From Tabrizicola aquatica (GTDB lineage Bacteria > Pseudomonadota > Alphaproteobacteria > Rhodobacterales > Rhodobacteraceae): a stretch of 64,000 nt of DNA. The stretch spans positions 558,001-622,000 of the forward strand of contig NZ_PJON01000002.1 of assembly GCF_002900975.1 (NCBI RefSeq), given 5' to 3'. Positions 62,782-64,000 of this stretch are shown piece after piece. The notes beneath the pieces are model-generated. The model did no database searches and was not told the origin of the DNA. It was given only the letters and a program-made list of their open reading frames with translations. The translations under genes and the position numbers were made by a program. The stretch's first letter is position 1, and every line of letters begins with the position of its first letter.

Positions 62782-62900
62782 GGCAGGGGCCGCACTTGAC
62801 GGCCCTCGCAAAGCCTTTCACAGTCCGATCCAACACTTGTGAACCGGTGAAAACCGGATAAATTCGTCGTCCCTTCAACGGGTCGGCAGGGGGAAGCCAG

Positions 62901-64000
62901 ATGAAGCTCTCGATCGAACGCGCCACGCTTCTGAAGGCGCTGGCACAGGCGCAGTCGGTGGTCGAACGCCGCAACACCATTCCGATCCTGGCCAACGTGC
63001 TGATCGAGGCCGAGGGCAGCCAGGTCTCGTTCCGCGCCACCGACCTGGATATCGAGGTTGTGGACCGCGCCCCCGCCATGGTGGAACGCGCGGGCGCCAC
63101 CACCGTTTCGGCGGTGATGCTGCACGAAATCGTCCGCAAACTGCCGGATGGCGCCCTGGTCAACCTGACCGAGGATGCTGCCGCAGGCCGCCTGACGATC
63201 ACTGCCGGCCGGTCCACCTTCAGCCTGGCCACGCTGCCGAAAGAGGACTTCCCGGTCATGGCGACCTCGGAGTATTCCTCAAACTTCTCGGCCCCTGCTC
63301 CGGTCCTGCGTCGGCTGTTCGACAAGGCCAAGTTCGCGATTTCCACCGAAGAAACGCGCTATTACCTGAACGGCGTCTACATGCATGTCTCCACGGGCGA
63401 GGGCGGCCGCGTCCTGCGCTGCGTGGCCACCGACGGCCACCGCCTTGCCCGGATCGACGCGCCCCTGCCCGAAGGGGCGGACGGGATGCCCGGCGTCATC
63501 GTCCCCCGCAAGACGGTGGGCGAGTTGCGCAAACTGCTGGACGACGACGACGCGACCATCGCGGTCTCTGTGTCCGAAACCAAGGTCCGCTTCGCCACCC
63601 CGGTGATCACCCTGACCTCCAAGGTCATCGACGGCACCTTCCCGGACTACACCCGCGTCATTCCGACCGGAAACACCCGCAAGTTGGAAGTCGACGCCTC
63701 GGAATTCGCCAAGGCCGTCGATCGTGTGGCGACCGTGTCGTCCGAACGCTCGCGCGCGGTGAAGCTGTCGCTGGAGGAGGACCGGCTGATCCTTTCCGTC
63801 AACTCGCCCGACAGCGGCGCGGCCGAGGAAGAACTGGCGGTTGCCTATGGTGACGAACGGCTGGAGATCGGCTTCAACGCCAAGTACCTGCTGGAAATCG
63901 CCAGCCAGGTCGACCGCGAGAATGCCGTGTTCCTGTTCAACTCGGCGGCCGATCCGACCCTGATGCGCGAAGGCAATGACACCTCGGCGGTCTACGTCGT
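62901..64000 (+). CDS. dnaN: DNA polymerase III beta subunit (partial, right edge)
   Basis: The sliding clamp starts at ATG 62901 with MKLSIERATLLKALAQAQSV and continues to the window edge. It reads through all three clamp domains, including the ATEYSSNFSAP-like EYSSNFSAPAPVLRRLFDKA and TDGHRLARIDAPLPEG. The last residues visible are MREGNDTSAVYVV, so only about five to six codons (usually MPMRV) are missing. GGGGGAAGCC precedes the ATG. recF and gyrB often follow in this family but lie outside the window. Confidence 0.97.
   Translation, partial: MKLSIERATLLKALAQAQSVVERRNTIPILANVLIEAEGSQVSFRATDLDIEVVDRAPAMVERAGATTVSAVMLHEIVRKLPDGALVNLTEDAAAGRLTITAGRSTFSLATLPKEDFPVMATSEYSSNFSAPAPVLRRLFDKAKFAISTEETRYYLNGVYMHVSTGEGGRVLRCVATDGHRLARIDAPLPEGADGMPGVIVPRKTVGELRKLLDDDDATIAVSVSETKVRFATPVITLTSKVIDGTFPDYTRVIPTGNTRKLEVDASEFAKAVDRVATVSSERSRAVKLSLEEDRLILSVNSPDSGAAEEELAVAYGDERLEIGFNAKYLLEIASQVDRENAVFLFNSAADPTLMREGNDTSAVYV

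Noticed and set aside
60989-62900. Replication origin near dnaA
   Set aside because: Only one weak DnaA-box-like sequence (TTATCCGGT, minus strand, dnaA-dnaN gap). No AT-rich unwinding region or box cluster; in many alphaproteobacteria the origin is not at dnaA.

Overview
The window looks like a contiguous piece of the main chromosome of a GC-rich alphaproteobacterium of the Rhodobacteraceae (Rhodobacter/Gemmobacter/Tabrizicola-like). The evidence is the hvrA-regA-senC / regB redox-regulation locus, the alphaproteobacterial AddAB pair, the flaA-flaF-flbT flagellin module and the mutM / enoyl-CoA hydratase / rpsT / dnaA / dnaN block. I see no rRNA, tRNA, CRISPR array, prophage, integrase or insertion sequence. 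Both ends cut through genes: ahcY on the left and dnaN on the right.

Layout. 1-4.4 kb: ahcY (partial), a family 8 glycosyltransferase, an HD phosphohydrolase, a 47-residue small protein divergent from a LysR regulator, and hvrA. 4.4-7.2 kb: the Reg/Prr redox two-component locus, with hvrA, regA and senC on the minus strand and regB divergent. 7.2-17.7 kb: a plus-strand run holding a membrane PAS protein (a DivL candidate, with a perfect CtrA-type box in front), tsaE, amgK, murU, addB, addA and trxA, mostly with overlapping ends. 18-30 kb: pnp, a Tat-exported L,D-transpeptidase, a COG0523 metal chaperone behind a Zur-like palindrome, a DUF6525 protein, an alpha/beta hydrolase, a 1-Cys peroxiredoxin, greA with a membrane protein, ETF-ubiquinone oxidoreductase, a TPR protein and ispE.

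30.6-55.7 kb is a large flagellar island in alternating blocks: (-) fliF-fliH-fliN-fliP; (+) fliL, an unknown, motE-like, motA, a 716-aa unknown, a lytic transglycosylase, flhA-fliR-flhB-fliJ-like; (-) flgB-flgC-fliE-fliQ-flgF-flgG-flgA-flgH-fliL2; (+) fliI; (-) flaA-flaF-flbT-DUF1217, and flgJ-flgN-like; (+) fliK-flgD. It encodes export gate, MS ring, rod, L-ring, hook cap, hook ruler and flagellin. I cannot find fliG, fliM, motB, flgE, flgK, flgL or flgI in it. 55.7-64 kb returns to core genes: ubiE-ubiB (-), a membrane protein, mutM, enoyl-CoA hydratase, rpsT, dnaA and dnaN.

Regulatory signals visible in the DNA include a Zur-type palindrome, one perfect and two degenerate CtrA-type sites, stem-rich leaders in front of flaA and dnaA, several terminators, and a dispersed palindromic repeat present three times, each just downstream of a gene. 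I found no clear novel multi-gene system such as defence or secondary metabolism. The least explained material is the uncharacterised proteins inside the motA segment, the DivL-like gene behind a CtrA box, the 47-aa protein next to the LysR regulator, and the repeat family.
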